Source: Rhizobium sp. Root1334
GTDB taxonomy: Bacteria; Pseudomonadota; Alphaproteobacteria; Rhizobiales; Rhizobiaceae
NCBI RefSeq assembly: GCF_001426665.1
Contig: NZ_LMEY01000027.1
Coordinates: forward strand, 162,439 to 226,438
Reading direction: 5' to 3'
DNA length: 64,000 nucleotides
Positions 26,522-34,908 of the stretch are shown piece after piece (position 1 is the first letter of the stretch; each line of letters starts with the position of its first letter). The position numbers were made by a program, and so were the translations under genes. Below the pieces are notes generated by a model. That model was not told the DNA's origin, did no database searches, and worked only from the letters and a program-made list of their open reading frames with translations.

Positions 26522-27721
26522 ATGACTTTCAAGACCCTCGACGACCTCACCGACATCGCTGGCAAGCGCGTGCTTGTGCGCGTCGATCTCAACGTGCCGG
26601 TCAAGGATGGCCAGGTGACGGATGCGACCCGCATCGAACGCGTGGTGCCGACCATCCGCGAACTCTCCGAAAAAGGCGCGAAGGTCATCCTGCTTGCGCA
26701 TTTCGGCCGCCCGAAGGGCGAACCATTCGCTGACATGTCGCTGTCGCTGATCGCGCCTGCGGTTGAAGACATCCTTGACCAACGCGTCCATTTTGCCGCC
26801 GATTGCATTGGCGACAAGGCCGCAGCAGCGATTGCCGGGATGAATGATGGCGACGTGCTGCTCCTTGAAAACACCCGCTTCCACAAGGGTGAGGAAAAGA
26901 ACGACGCCGAATTTACCAAGGCGCTGGCTGCCAATGGCGACATCTATGTCAATGACGCCTTCTCCGCCGCGCACCGTGCCCATGCCTCGACTGAAGGCCT
27001 TGCGCGCCTGCTGCCGGCCTATGCCGGCCGCACCATGCAGGCTGAGCTTGAGGCGCTGGAAAAGGGCCTCGGCAATCCGAAGCGCCCGGTCGTCGCCATC
27101 GTCGGCGGCGCGAAGGTTTCGACCAAGATCGACCTGCTGATGAACCTCGTGAAGAAGGTCGACGCCCTCGTCATCGGCGGCGGCATGGCCAACACCTTCA
27201 TTGCGGCCCGCGGCACCAATGTCGGCAAGTCGCTCTGCGAGCACGACCTTGCCGACACGGCCAAGCAGATCATGATCGAGGCAGCCACAGCCGGTTGCGC
27301 CATCGTTCTGCCGGTTGACGGCGTCGTTGCCCGCGAGTTCAAGGCTGGCGCCGACAATGAAGTCGTCGATATCGAAGCGATCCCGGCCGATGCCATGGTT
27401 CTCGATGTCGGCCCGAAGTCGATCGCCGCCGTCAACGATTGGGTGAGCAAAGCCGAAACACTCGTCTGGAACGGCCCGCTCGGCGCATTTGAGATCGCCC
27501 CGTTCGACAAGGCCACCGTCGCGGTTGCCAAGCATGCCGCCGCCCGCACCAAAAGCGGTGCACTCGTCTCCGTTGCCGGTGGCGGCGATACGGTTTCGGC
27601 GATGAACCACGCCGGCGTTGCCGAGGACCTGACTTACGTCTCGACCGCTGGCGGCGCGTTCCTCGAATGGATGGAAGGCAAGCCGCTTCCCGGCGTCGAT
27701 ATCCTGCACCAGCAGAAATAA
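26522..27721 (+). CDS. pgk: Phosphoglycerate kinase
   Basis: A 399-residue enzyme transferring phosphate between 1,3-bisphosphoglycerate and ADP. N-domain motif [19 protein letters not shown] (18-36), [10 protein letters not shown], and the C-terminal nucleotide-binding [10 protein letters not shown]. It follows the DUF1089-like gene by 13 nt and starts after CCGGAGACTATCC. A clear terminator lies downstream. Confidence 0.98.
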   Translation: MTFKTLDDLTDIAGKRVLVRVDLNVPVKDGQVTDATRIERVVPTIRELSEKGAKVILLAHFGRPKGEPFADMSLSLIAPAVEDILDQRVHFAADCIGDKAAAAIAGMNDGDVLLLENTRFHKGEEKNDAEFTKALAANGDIYVNDAFSAAHRAHASTEGLARLLPAYAGRTMQAELEALEKGLGNPKRPVVAIVGGAKVSTKIDLLMNLVKKVDALVIGGGMANTFIAARGTNVGKSLCEHDLADTAKQIMIEAATAGCAIVLPVDGVVAREFKAGADNEVVDIEAIPADAMVLDVGPKSIAAVNDWVSKAETLVWNGPLGAFEIAPFDKATVAVAKHAAARTKSGALVSVAGGGDTVSAMNHAGVAEDLTYVSTAGGAFLEWMEGKPLPGVDILHQQK

Positions 27722-27757
27722 ACACAGGCGCTCAAACGAGCGTGAATCACGACCTTC

Positions 27758-27783
27758 AGCCCCGGCCTTGCGCCGGGGCTTTT
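27758..27783 (+). terminator. Intrinsic terminator after pgk
   Basis: AGCCCCGGC (27758-27766), 5-nt loop CTTGC, GCCGGGGCT (27772-27780), then TTT. It separates pgk from the aldolase gene. Confidence 0.85.
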
Positions 27784-27830
27784 CGTTGCGCCGCACCGAA
27801 TTTTTGATGCATCGCAAAAATAATCCCAAT

Positions 27831-27865
27831 ATTTCAATCGATTAAAATAATTTCAATCGTTTAAA
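27831..27865. repeat. Tandem operator-like direct repeat upstream of fba
   Basis: ATTTCAATCGATTAAA (27831-27846) and ATTTCAATCGTTTAAA (27850-27865) differ at one base and are 19 bp apart start to start, close to two helical turns. The centre AATCGATT has the AANCGNTT form typical of LacI-family operators. They lie 74-108 bp before the fba start. See findings. Confidence 0.7.
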
Positions 27866-27938
27866 CCAATTTAACTTCCATTTTCGTTGCCGTATTCTTC
27901 TGTTATCGGCGAGCCATCGCAACAACAGGAGAACGCAT

Positions 27939-28964
27939 ATGAGCGAAAGACTGGAAGACATTGCAGCGGCTATGGTCGCCACCGGCAAAGGCTTGCTGGC
28001 AGCCGACGAATCCACCGCAACGATCGGCAAGCGCTTCGAGACGATCAGCCTGACGTCGACGGAAACATCGCGCCGCGATTACCGCGAAATGCTGTTTCGC
28101 GCCGATGACGCAATGAAAGCCTACATTTCCGGTGTTATCCTCTATGAAGAAACACTCTTCCAGAAGGCAGCCGATGGCACGCCACTCGTTGACGTTATCC
28201 GTGCCGCAGGCGCCGTTCCCGGTATCAAGGTCGATACCGGCGCCAAGCCGATGGCAAAGTTTCCGGGCGAGACGATCACCGAAGGCCTCGATGGCCTCGC
28301 CGCCCGCCTGAAGACCTATTACGACGCCGGCGCCCGTTTCGCCAAATGGCGCGGCGTGATCTCCGTTTCCGACACATTGCCGAGCTTCGGCGCCATCAAG
28401 GCCAACGCGCAGGCTCTTGCCCGCTACGCTGCACTTTGCCAGGAAGCCGGCATCGTGCCGATCGTCGAGCCGGAAGTGCTGATGGATGGCGCGCCAGGAA
28501 CGCATTCGATCGAGCGCTCGGAAGACGTCACCGAAGAAACGCTGCGCATCGTGTTTGAAGAACTGACCGATGCCCGCGTCAGCCTCGAAGGCATGATCCT
28601 CAAGCCAAGCATGGTCATCGATGGCAAGAAGGCACGCAAAGCCTCCGTCGCCGAAGTCGCCGAGCGCACCGTCAAGGTGCTGAAGCGCACCGTTCCATCG
28701 GCGGTGCCGGGCATCGCCTTCCTGTCGGGTGGCCAGTCCACCGAGGAAGCGACCGCGCATCTCTCTGCCATGAACGCCGGCTACGACCTGCCCTGGGGCA
28801 TGACCTTCTCCTACGGCCGGGCGCTTCAGACCGAGGCACTCAACGCCTGGGCTGGCAAGCCGGAAAACGTCGCCGCCGGCCAGCGCGCCTTCAGCCATCG
28901 CGCCGAGATGTGCAGCCTTGCTGCCAAGGGCGGCTGGAAGAAAGAGCTCGAAAAAGCCGCGTAA
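27939..28964 (+). CDS. fba: Class I fructose-bisphosphate aldolase
   Basis: A 341-residue Schiff-base aldolase. The N-terminus GKGLLAADESTATIGKRF (residues 17-34) and the catalytic segment LEGMILKPSMV with Lys222 are diagnostic for class I; the C-terminal half has LSGGQSTEEATAHLSAMN. Start follows AACAGGAGAACGCAT. The gene has its own AT-rich promoter with a direct repeat and its own terminator, so it is regulated apart from pgk. Confidence 0.97.
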   Translation: MSERLEDIAAAMVATGKGLLAADESTATIGKRFETISLTSTETSRRDYREMLFRADDAMKAYISGVILYEETLFQKAADGTPLVDVIRAAGAVPGIKVDTGAKPMAKFPGETITEGLDGLAARLKTYYDAGARFAKWRGVISVSDTLPSFGAIKANAQALARYAALCQEAGIVPIVEPEVLMDGAPGTHSIERSEDVTEETLRIVFEELTDARVSLEGMILKPSMVIDGKKARKASVAEVAERTVKVLKRTVPSAVPGIAFLSGGQSTEEATAHLSAMNAGYDLPWGMTFSYGRALQTEALNAWAGKPENVAAGQRAFSHRAEMCSLAAKGGWKKELEKAA

Positions 28965-28986
28965 CACCACGGTTACGGAGGGGGAG

Positions 28987-29018
28987 AAGCCCGGTTCGCG
29001 CAAGCGGCCGGGCTTTTT
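28987..29018 (+). terminator. Intrinsic terminator after fba
   Basis: AAGCCCGG (28987-28994) pairs with CCGGGCTT (29008-29015), with a 13-nt loop and a run of five T from 29014. Confidence 0.8.
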
Positions 29019-29138
29019 CTATGACAAAGAACCCACGACATGCTTTCGATTGTCAGGGTGACAAGAACCTTGTTCGCATGATCTCCGGCGCACGTTATCC
29101 CTGACATACGGCTCCACGTAGCGAAGGGAAAAATCATC

Positions 29139-30059
29139 ATGAACAGCGTTGCCTATGTCACCGTCGATGTCTTCACCAGCGAACGGTTTTCCGGCAACCA
29201 GCAAGCCGTCATTCCCGACGCACGCGGCCTCACGGACGCGCAGATGCAGAACATCGCCGCCGAATTTCGCTATTCTGAAGTCACCTTTGTGCTGCCGCCA
29301 GAAGACCCCGCCAATACGGCGCATGTGAGGATCTTCACGCCGACCATGGAAATTCCGTTTGCCGGTCATCCCAATGTCGGCACGGCCTTCGTTCTTGGCC
29401 GACAGGACGGAATATTCGGCAGACCAGCCGGCGATGTGCTCCGGTTCGAGGAGAAAGCCGGAATTGTCGAGGCGGCATTGACGCGCGATGTTGAGGGACA
29501 CGTGATTGGCGCGGGCATTTTCGCACCGCAGCCGCTGTCGCTTGGGCCGCAGGTCGATAGCGAAACCATCGCCCGCTGCGCCTCGATCGGTGCCCAGTCG
29601 ATATCGCTTACCACTCACGCCCCCGTCATTGCCTCCGTCGGCCTGCCTTTCGCGGTCGCCGAACTGGCTGATCTCGACGCGCTTGGCAACGCCTGCCCCA
29701 ACACCGCAGCCTTTGCCGAAGCCGGGCGGCAGTATTCGCCGGAAGACGATCAGTTTGCCCTGTTTCTCTACACCCGACAGCCGGAAAATCCGTGGGCCCT
29801 GCGCGCCCGCATGTTTGCCCCTCTCGACAATGTCATCGAAGACCCGGCGACCGGCAGCGCCTCGGGTGCGCTTGGTGCGTTATTGACCTCGCTGCTGCCG
29901 GACATGGAGGCCACCGTTGAGATCACCATCGAACAAGGCGTCAAGATGGGCCGCAGAAGCGTGATCGGCGTCACTGCTGTAAAATCGAAGGGGCAAATTG
30001 AGAGCGTCCGGATAGCGGGGCAATGCGCCCCGGTCATGACGGGCTCCATTCTTCTCTAG
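29139..30059 (+). CDS. PhzF-family isomerase/epimerase-like protein
   Basis: A 306-residue PhzF-fold protein (diaminopimelate-epimerase-like). The N-terminus VDVFTSERFSGNQQAVIPD, then EFRYSEVTFVLP with the conserved Glu near residue 47, IFTPTMEIPFAGHPNVGTAF and DPATGSASGALGALL are all family motifs. No phenazine genes are nearby, so a role in phenazine synthesis is unlikely; most members have unknown substrates. Convergent with the response regulator gene. Confidence 0.88.
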   Translation: MNSVAYVTVDVFTSERFSGNQQAVIPDARGLTDAQMQNIAAEFRYSEVTFVLPPEDPANTAHVRIFTPTMEIPFAGHPNVGTAFVLGRQDGIFGRPAGDVLRFEEKAGIVEAALTRDVEGHVIGAGIFAPQPLSLGPQVDSETIARCASIGAQSISLTTHAPVIASVGLPFAVAELADLDALGNACPNTAAFAEAGRQYSPEDDQFALFLYTRQPENPWALRARMFAPLDNVIEDPATGSASGALGALLTSLLPDMEATVEITIEQGVKMGRRSVIGVTAVKSKGQIESVRIAGQCAPVMTGSILL

Positions 30060-30110
30060 GGCGGATCGGCCCAGTCGCCACGATCAGCAGGATCATAAAT
30101 CTGAGAAACC

Positions 30111-30479
30111 TTACGGCACCACTTGCTGCATCGCCTTTTCCAGATCGTTGCGATCGAAAGGCTTTTGCAGCACCCGGACCTGCTCGAAGCCCTCCGCCAG
30201 CCCCGCAGTCCCATAGCCACTGGCGAAGAGGAACAAAATCCCGCGCTGGCGCAGAATTTCGGCAATGGGAAAGGATTGCTTTCCGGCGAGATTGATGTCG
30301 AGGACGGCAAAGTCGATATCCGCCGTCTGGGCCAATAGTAGTCCCGGCTCCAACCGCATCGCGGGGCCAACGACGTCAAAACCGAGATCAGTCAGATAAT
30401 CTTCCACAAGCATTGCAACAAGGGCTTCATCCTCCACGAGAAGAACGCGTTTTTTAGCCTGTTCAATCACCGGGAACAC
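30111..30479 (-). CDS. Single-domain response regulator
   Basis: A 122-residue receiver domain without an output domain. Acidic pocket LLVEDEAL (about 13-20), phospho-acceptor in FAVLDINLAG (Asp near 58), and KPF with Lys near 106. GTG 30479 overlaps the end of the kinase gene by 17 nt, so kinase and regulator are coupled. Such stand-alone receivers often act in phosphorelays, including the general stress response in alphaproteobacteria. Confidence 0.88.
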   Translation of the reverse strand: MFPVIEQAKKRVLLVEDEALVAMLVEDYLTDLGFDVVGPAMRLEPGLLLAQTADIDFAVLDINLAGKQSFPIAEILRQRGILFLFASGYGTAGLAEGFEQVRVLQKPFDRNDLEKAMQQVVP

Positions 30480-31977
30480 TTTCCTCGATGGCTTGCATCG
30501 TCGTTTCCAGCGTGAAGATCAGCCCATCGGGGCCGTAGTTGACCTGGGCAGTACCCCCAAGTTCCATCGGCAGCACCCGCAAGATCAGCCGTGACCCAAA
30601 GCCCTTGCGGTCCGACGCTGGCATGGGCGGTCCACCAGTCTCGCACCACCTCAGCGTGAAGGCGCTGCTATCTGCCTTCCTGATCACCGACCAGTCGATT
30701 GTCACAAACCCCGCCTCATTGGAAAGCGCGCCGTACTTGACGGCATTGGTTGCCAGTTCGTGCAGAGCAAGCGACATCGACAGCGCCGCGCGGGGACCCA
30801 ATCGGACGTGAGGGCCGCGGATCCGGAAGCGGTTCCCGTCAAGGCCATCGAAGGCTTCCAGCGAAGACGTCACGATCACCGCAAGGTCGGCGCCATCCCA
30901 ATTCTCATTGGTCAGGATATTGTGTGCAGCTGACAACGCCAGAATACGCGCACTGATGGCACCGCTTGCCTCCTCCACGGAGTTTGCGCCGCGTAGCGTT
31001 TGCGTGGCAATCGATTGCACGGATGCGAGGGTGTTTTTCACACGGTGGTTCAGTTCGTTCACCAGAAGCCTCTGGTGATTTTCCGCCCGTACACGCAGCG
31101 TCACGTCCGATCCCTGGACGAAGATATGAGTCACATCGCCATCATCATTCTTGATCGGCTGATAAACGAAATCGAGATATCGTTCCTCGACACCTTCGCC
31201 CGGCTTTTGCAAGAGTACCTTTTCGGCGGTGCGGTTGACAGCCTGGCCGGTCTCGAAAACCTTGTCCAGCAGTTCGACGAAACCTTGGCTGGTGATCTCC
31301 GGGAGCGCCTCGCCGACCGGCTTTCCCAGAACATCGCGCTCGCCGATCAGTTTGCGATATTCCGGGTTGACGAGCTCGAAACGATGCTGCGACCCTTGCA
31401 GCATGGCCATGAAGGACGGCGCCTGCTCGAACAATTGCTGAAGCCGCTCATGCTCGGCCGCGTTGCGCCGGTCCGCAAGAACACGTTCGGTGGTTTCCAC
31501 GACGATCGCAATCACACCTGCAGGCTTTCCGCTTTCATCAAGCACCGGCGAATAGTCGAGGTCCATCCAGACCTGCTCCGGATAGCCCTTGCGATGCAGT
31601 GTCAGCTCCTGATCGCGATAGGCAAGCGTTCCGCCGGCAAGCCCGACTTTCATGACATTGTCGTTGAAGTCGGCGACCTCCGCCCAGCCTTCGCGCACAT
31701 TCGAGCCTAGAAGGTGCGGATGCCGCTTACCGGCAAAAACCGAATAGGCATCATTATAGATCATCACCCCCTGCTCTCCCCACAACATGACGATGGGCAC
31801 AGGCGATTGCAGCAAAAGAGACGTGGCAGTCTTCAGACAGCCTGGCCATTCACTGACGGGGCCGAGAGGGGTTAAAGCCCAGTCGCGGTCTCGGATGAGC
31901 GCACCCATCTCGCCGCCATTCCCCAGAAACGCGAAGCCGTCTTCGCCGTTTCGGGATTCACTTAGCCCAAGGCTCAT
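30463..31977 (-). CDS. HWE-type sensor histidine kinase with PAS domains
   Basis: A 504-residue soluble kinase with no membrane segments. Two PAS-like regions (about 25-165 and 175-300, including GVIAIVVETTERV and HIFVQGSDVTLRV) are followed by an HWE kinase core: LNELNHRVKNTLASVQSIATQTLR holds the phospho-His, then HELATNAVKYGALS for the ATP site and LRWCETGGP for the W-x-E motif. HWE kinases are especially common in Rhizobiaceae. ATG 31977 is used; a TTG three codons upstream is less likely. The partner regulator overlaps downstream. The signal is unknown. Confidence 0.9.
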   Translation of the reverse strand: MSLGLSESRNGEDGFAFLGNGGEMGALIRDRDWALTPLGPVSEWPGCLKTATSLLLQSPVPIVMLWGEQGVMIYNDAYSVFAGKRHPHLLGSNVREGWAEVADFNDNVMKVGLAGGTLAYRDQELTLHRKGYPEQVWMDLDYSPVLDESGKPAGVIAIVVETTERVLADRRNAAEHERLQQLFEQAPSFMAMLQGSQHRFELVNPEYRKLIGERDVLGKPVGEALPEITSQGFVELLDKVFETGQAVNRTAEKVLLQKPGEGVEERYLDFVYQPIKNDDGDVTHIFVQGSDVTLRVRAENHQRLLVNELNHRVKNTLASVQSIATQTLRGANSVEEASGAISARILALSAAHNILTNENWDGADLAVIVTSSLEAFDGLDGNRFRIRGPHVRLGPRAALSMSLALHELATNAVKYGALSNEAGFVTIDWSVIRKADSSAFTLRWCETGGPPMPASDRKGFGSRLILRVLPMELGGTAQVNYGPDGLIFTLETTMQAIEESVPGD

Positions 31978-32115
31978 GGTTGCCAAGCCCTTTCACGTCG
32001 CGGACTGCAAAGCAGATCAAATGACCGATTGATCCTTAATGAGCAGGACTTAACGCTTGTTTCGAAAACGGCAAGGCTGATGAGGACCGGTTCAAGTCAA
32101 AGTTTTTTCGCGCGC

Positions 32116-32271
32116 CTAAGGCCGGATCAACACCGTCACCATCATCACCGCGATAGCAAACACGGCGATCTTCCAGAAATCGCGCCGATGGCGCAGCCCC
32201 GGCAAGTTGAGCGGTTTCAGCACCTGGATCAGCATCGCCAAAAGCAGCAGGACCGTTAACGCTTTGGACAT
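32116..32271 (-). CDS. Small two-helix membrane protein
   Basis: A 51-residue protein with two hydrophobic segments (ALTVLLLLAMLIQVL at 4-18 and WKIAVFAIAVMMVTVLI at about 33-49) linked by a basic loop (PGLRHRRDF). ATG 32271 follows GAGAAAACA. Function unknown; the topology is consistent with a small inner-membrane protein. Divergent from the MFS gene. Confidence 0.6.
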   Translation of the reverse strand: MSKALTVLLLLAMLIQVLKPLNLPGLRHRRDFWKIAVFAIAVMMVTVLIRP

Positions 32272-32449
32272 TGTTTTCTCATTTGTTGAAAAGAGCTTAG
32301 GGCGCTTCCTGTCCGTCACACGCGCGTCACTTTTGCGCGCGATCTGGGTTAGAGCGTCTTTTGCAGTTTCACTCAATAAGAAATTCCGGCTGGCAATTGT
32401 GGCGGCATGGCCCTACCTTTCGGTGCAGCCCGGAACCAGCGGAATTCAC

Positions 32450-33733
32450 ATGCGAAAAAACCTTCTTCCCGTCGCCGCGCTCCTGCTTGGAACGCTGTTT
32501 CTCTTTCTCGGAAACGGCCTGCACAGCCTGCTTTTGCCTGTGCGCGGCACGACTGAAGGTTATTCGACGACATTGCTTGGTCTGCTTGGCACCTCCTGGG
32601 CCAGCGGCTTCGTGCTCGGCTGCTTGCTCGCCCCGACCATCGTCAAACGCGCTGGCCATGTCCGCGCCTTCAGCGGCTTTGCGGCACTGCTCGCCATCAT
32701 CGCCCTTCTGACCGGCCTGCTCGTCGATCCGATCTGGTGGGTGGTCTTACGCGCTTTCACCGGTTTCTCCACCGCCGGCACCTCGATGATCATCGAAAGC
32801 TGGCTGAACGAACGCGCCACCAATGAAAGCCGTGGCGCAATCTTCTCGCTCTATATCGCCATCACGCTGATGGGCGTTGTCGGTGGCCAGCTGATGATCC
32901 CGTTCGGCAACACCGGGACGACGACATTCTTCATGATTTGCGGCATCGTCTATTGCCTGGCCATGCTGCCGACACTGTTGTCGACCGCCGCCTCGCCGCA
33001 GCCGCTGAAACAGGTGAGCCTTGACCTGCGCGGCCTCTACCGCAATTCGCCGATCTCCTTCCTCGGCATCCTGCTGGTCGGCATCGCCAACGGTGCTTAT
33101 GGTACGCTCGGCGCCGTCTTCGGCCGCCAGGTCGGGCTGACGGACAGCAATGTCGCGTTGATGATGAGTACGACGATCTTTGCCGGTGCGGTCATGCAGT
33201 TTCCTGCCGGCCGCCTCTCCGACATGATCGACCGCCGTTATGTGCTCGCAGCCCTCGCCGCCGTTGCCGCCGTTGCCGGCACGCTGATTTTCCTGATCGA
33301 GCCCACGCATGTGATCATGCTGATCACGCTTGTCGGCATCTATGGCGCGACGGCCAACGCCCTTTATCCAATCGCCGTTTCGCACGCCAACGACTTCGCG
33401 ACGCCCGAGGATTTCGTCAAGATCTCTGGCGGACTGCTGTTGCTCTACGGTATCGGCACGATCATCGGCCCGACCATTGGCGGCCCGATCATGACCGTCA
33501 CCGGACCCTATGGCCTGTTCATGATCACCGCCTGCGCCCATGTCCTGATCACCGCTTACGCGATCTTCCGCAGCCGCATGCGTGCGGCCGTTCCAGCGGC
33601 CGAGCGCGACTCCTACTCGACAATCAATCCCGGCACGCTGACAACACCCGAGAGCCTGCAACTGTCGCCGCGAGCTGCTCCCTTCGAGGAGGAGCCGAAT
33701 GGTGAAGAAGGGCTGGAAAGGAAACCGCAATGA
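32450..33733 (+). CDS. MFS transporter (YcaD-like)
   Basis: A 427-residue protein with twelve predicted hydrophobic segments, beginning VAALLLGTLFLFLGNGL. The family loop motif is near ASGFVLGCLLAPTIVKRAGHVRAF (about 47-70) and repeats as MQFPAGRLSDMIDRRYVLA (about 247-265). The resemblance is to the YcaD group of putative permeases; substrate unknown. ATG 32450 is chosen because the upstream extension is not membrane-like. The stop overlaps the DUF1192 start (ATGA). Confidence 0.88.
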   Translation: MRKNLLPVAALLLGTLFLFLGNGLHSLLLPVRGTTEGYSTTLLGLLGTSWASGFVLGCLLAPTIVKRAGHVRAFSGFAALLAIIALLTGLLVDPIWWVVLRAFTGFSTAGTSMIIESWLNERATNESRGAIFSLYIAITLMGVVGGQLMIPFGNTGTTTFFMICGIVYCLAMLPTLLSTAASPQPLKQVSLDLRGLYRNSPISFLGILLVGIANGAYGTLGAVFGRQVGLTDSNVALMMSTTIFAGAVMQFPAGRLSDMIDRRYVLAALAAVAAVAGTLIFLIEPTHVIMLITLVGIYGATANALYPIAVSHANDFATPEDFVKISGGLLLLYGIGTIIGPTIGGPIMTVTGPYGLFMITACAHVLITAYAIFRSRMRAAVPAAERDSYSTINPGTLTTPESLQLSPRAAPFEEEPNGEEGLERKPQ

Positions 33734-33918
33734 GCCTGTTTGACGATGACCGCCCGAAGAAGCAGCCCGCCCATGAGATCGGCGCCGATCTCGCGTTGCT
33801 GTCGGCCGACGAGCTTTCCCTGCGCATTGATGTGCTGAAACAGGAAATCGAGCGGCTAGAAGCCGAACGGGCAAGAAAGTCGGCCAGCAAATCGGCAGCC
33901 GAAAGCTTCTTCCGTTAA
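33730..33918 (+). CDS. DUF1192 small protein
   Basis: A 62-residue protein: MSLFDDDRPKKQPAHEIG, then LSADELSLRIDVLKQEIERLEAERARK, which is the DUF1192 pattern of a short coiled coil. Function unknown. The start overlaps the MFS stop, and rcdA lies 390 bp downstream. Confidence 0.87.
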   Translation: MSLFDDDRPKKQPAHEIGADLALLSADELSLRIDVLKQEIERLEAERARKSASKSAAESFFR

Positions 33919-34039
33919 TATTCTTAACTTTCGAAGGACGATCGCGACGGCCGGCCATTGAAAACAATGGCAACATTTCGCCACGGCTTTGGCCGCCGAA
34001 ACGCATCATTAAGCATTATAAGGTATTACTGAGGCATCC

Positions 34040-34134
34040 GGATCGCTCTGGACTCAGACATTTCACCATCGGCGAATGGTCTGATTTTTCTCCCTGTTTT
34101 ACCTTGAGAGCCGCTTTATCGCGGCTCTTTTTTT
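34040..34134 (+). ncRNA. Candidate small RNA between DUF1192 and rcdA
   Basis: Two hairpins in a gene-free region. The first is TCAGAC (34054-34059) with GTCTGA (34079-34084), extended inward by ATT/AAT and CC/GG pairs. A single-stranded pyrimidine-rich linker (TTTTTCTCCCTGTTTTACC) follows, then a strong intrinsic terminator. The 5' end is set only roughly, and it could instead be the 3' UTR of the DUF1192 transcript. Confidence 0.5.
34107..34134 (+). terminator. Strong intrinsic terminator
   Basis: AGAGCCGC (34107-34114), TTTATC loop, GCGGCTCT (34121-34128), then T to 34134. It lies about 190 nt after the DUF1192 stop and upstream of the rcdA promoter region. Confidence 0.88.
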
Positions 34135-34170
34135 GTCTTTTTTTCCACAATTTGCAGAGAATTGTGGAGA

Positions 34171-34185
34171 TTAACCCTTTCTTAA
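34171..34185 (+). promoter_or_regulatory. CtrA-type binding site upstream of rcdA
   Basis: TTAA (34171-34174), CCCTTTC, TTAA (34182-34185): an exact TTAA-N7-TTAA, the consensus for CtrA. Two poorer matches follow: TTAA-N8-TTAC at 34256-34271 and a TTAACCA half-site near 34289. The rcdA start is at 34309. Confidence 0.65.
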
Positions 34186-34308
34186 GAATAGACTTGCGCG
34201 GAATGCGCTATGGGATCATGTTCAAGCTATCAGATGGACGGCAGGAAACTTTTTGTTAACCCGTTCGTTACCTGCCCAAGTCGATGCGTTTAACCAGGGA
34301 ATCCGACC

Positions 34309-34827
34309 ATGTCCGAACGTGGATTGAATACAGTGAGCTTTGCCGGTCACGCCGCTTCTTCGGCGCAGTTCAAAGTGCTGTACTCGGAAGGCATGGGCCT
34401 GGTTGAAGAAACGGCAAGCTATCTCGACGGTCCCGGCCGCACCGCCTCCAAGGTGCTGCCGCGCATGGCATCCGTGCTCTACGCCGCAGAGTCGATGCGC
34501 CTGACCACTCGCCTGATGCAGATGGCTTCCTGGCTTCTGCTGCAGCGCGCCGTCAACAATGGCGAGATGAACCGCGAACAGGTCCTGTCGGAAAAGAACA
34601 AGGTCCGCCTCGACAGCTTCAACGTTGACCGCACCGCACCCGGCTGGAACGACCTGCCGGAAGGCTTTCGCGATCTGATCGACCGTTCGCTGCGCCTGCA
34701 AAACCGCGTCGCCCTACTCGACCGCGAAATCTACCGGCCGCAGGAAGCCCAGAACTTCCTTCCGGACAACCAGAACGGCGTCAAGGCCCAGCTCAACCTA
34801 CTGCAGACCGCCTTTGGCACCAACTGA
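34309..34827 (+). CDS. rcdA: RcdA-type regulator of CtrA degradation (DUF1465)
   Basis: A 172-residue helical protein of the DUF1465 family: VSFAGHAASSAQFKVLYSEGMGLVEETASYLDGPGR, then MRLTTRLMQMASWLLLQRAVNNGEM. In Caulobacter RcdA is an adaptor that delivers CtrA to ClpXP at the G1-S transition; the rhizobial orthologue is essential in S. meliloti. A CtrA-type box lies upstream, consistent with feedback. The start follows CCAGGGAATCCGACC. Confidence 0.9.
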   Translation: MSERGLNTVSFAGHAASSAQFKVLYSEGMGLVEETASYLDGPGRTASKVLPRMASVLYAAESMRLTTRLMQMASWLLLQRAVNNGEMNREQVLSEKNKVRLDSFNVDRTAPGWNDLPEGFRDLIDRSLRLQNRVALLDREIYRPQEAQNFLPDNQNGVKAQLNLLQTAFGTN

Positions 34828-34859
34828 TCGGCGCCAAGCAGATAGCCTGACATGACAAA

Positions 34860-34885
34860 CCCGGCCCATAGAGCCGGGCTTTTTG
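34860..34885 (+). terminator. Intrinsic terminator after rcdA
   Basis: CCCGGC (34860-34865), 7-nt loop CCATAGA, GCCGGG (34873-34878), then CTTTTTG. It also separates rcdA from the convergent lipid module. Confidence 0.82.
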
Positions 34886-34908
34886 TTGTTGTGCCAATGC
34901 CCTCGAAA

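Noticed and set aside
26516-27829. A 437-codon open frame on the minus strand across pgk, and similar long frames opposite tkt, fba and purK (e.g. 53919-55421).
   Set aside because: They are antisense to well-supported enzymes in a high-GC genome, where the complementary frame stays open by chance. No motifs or ribosome binding sites support them.
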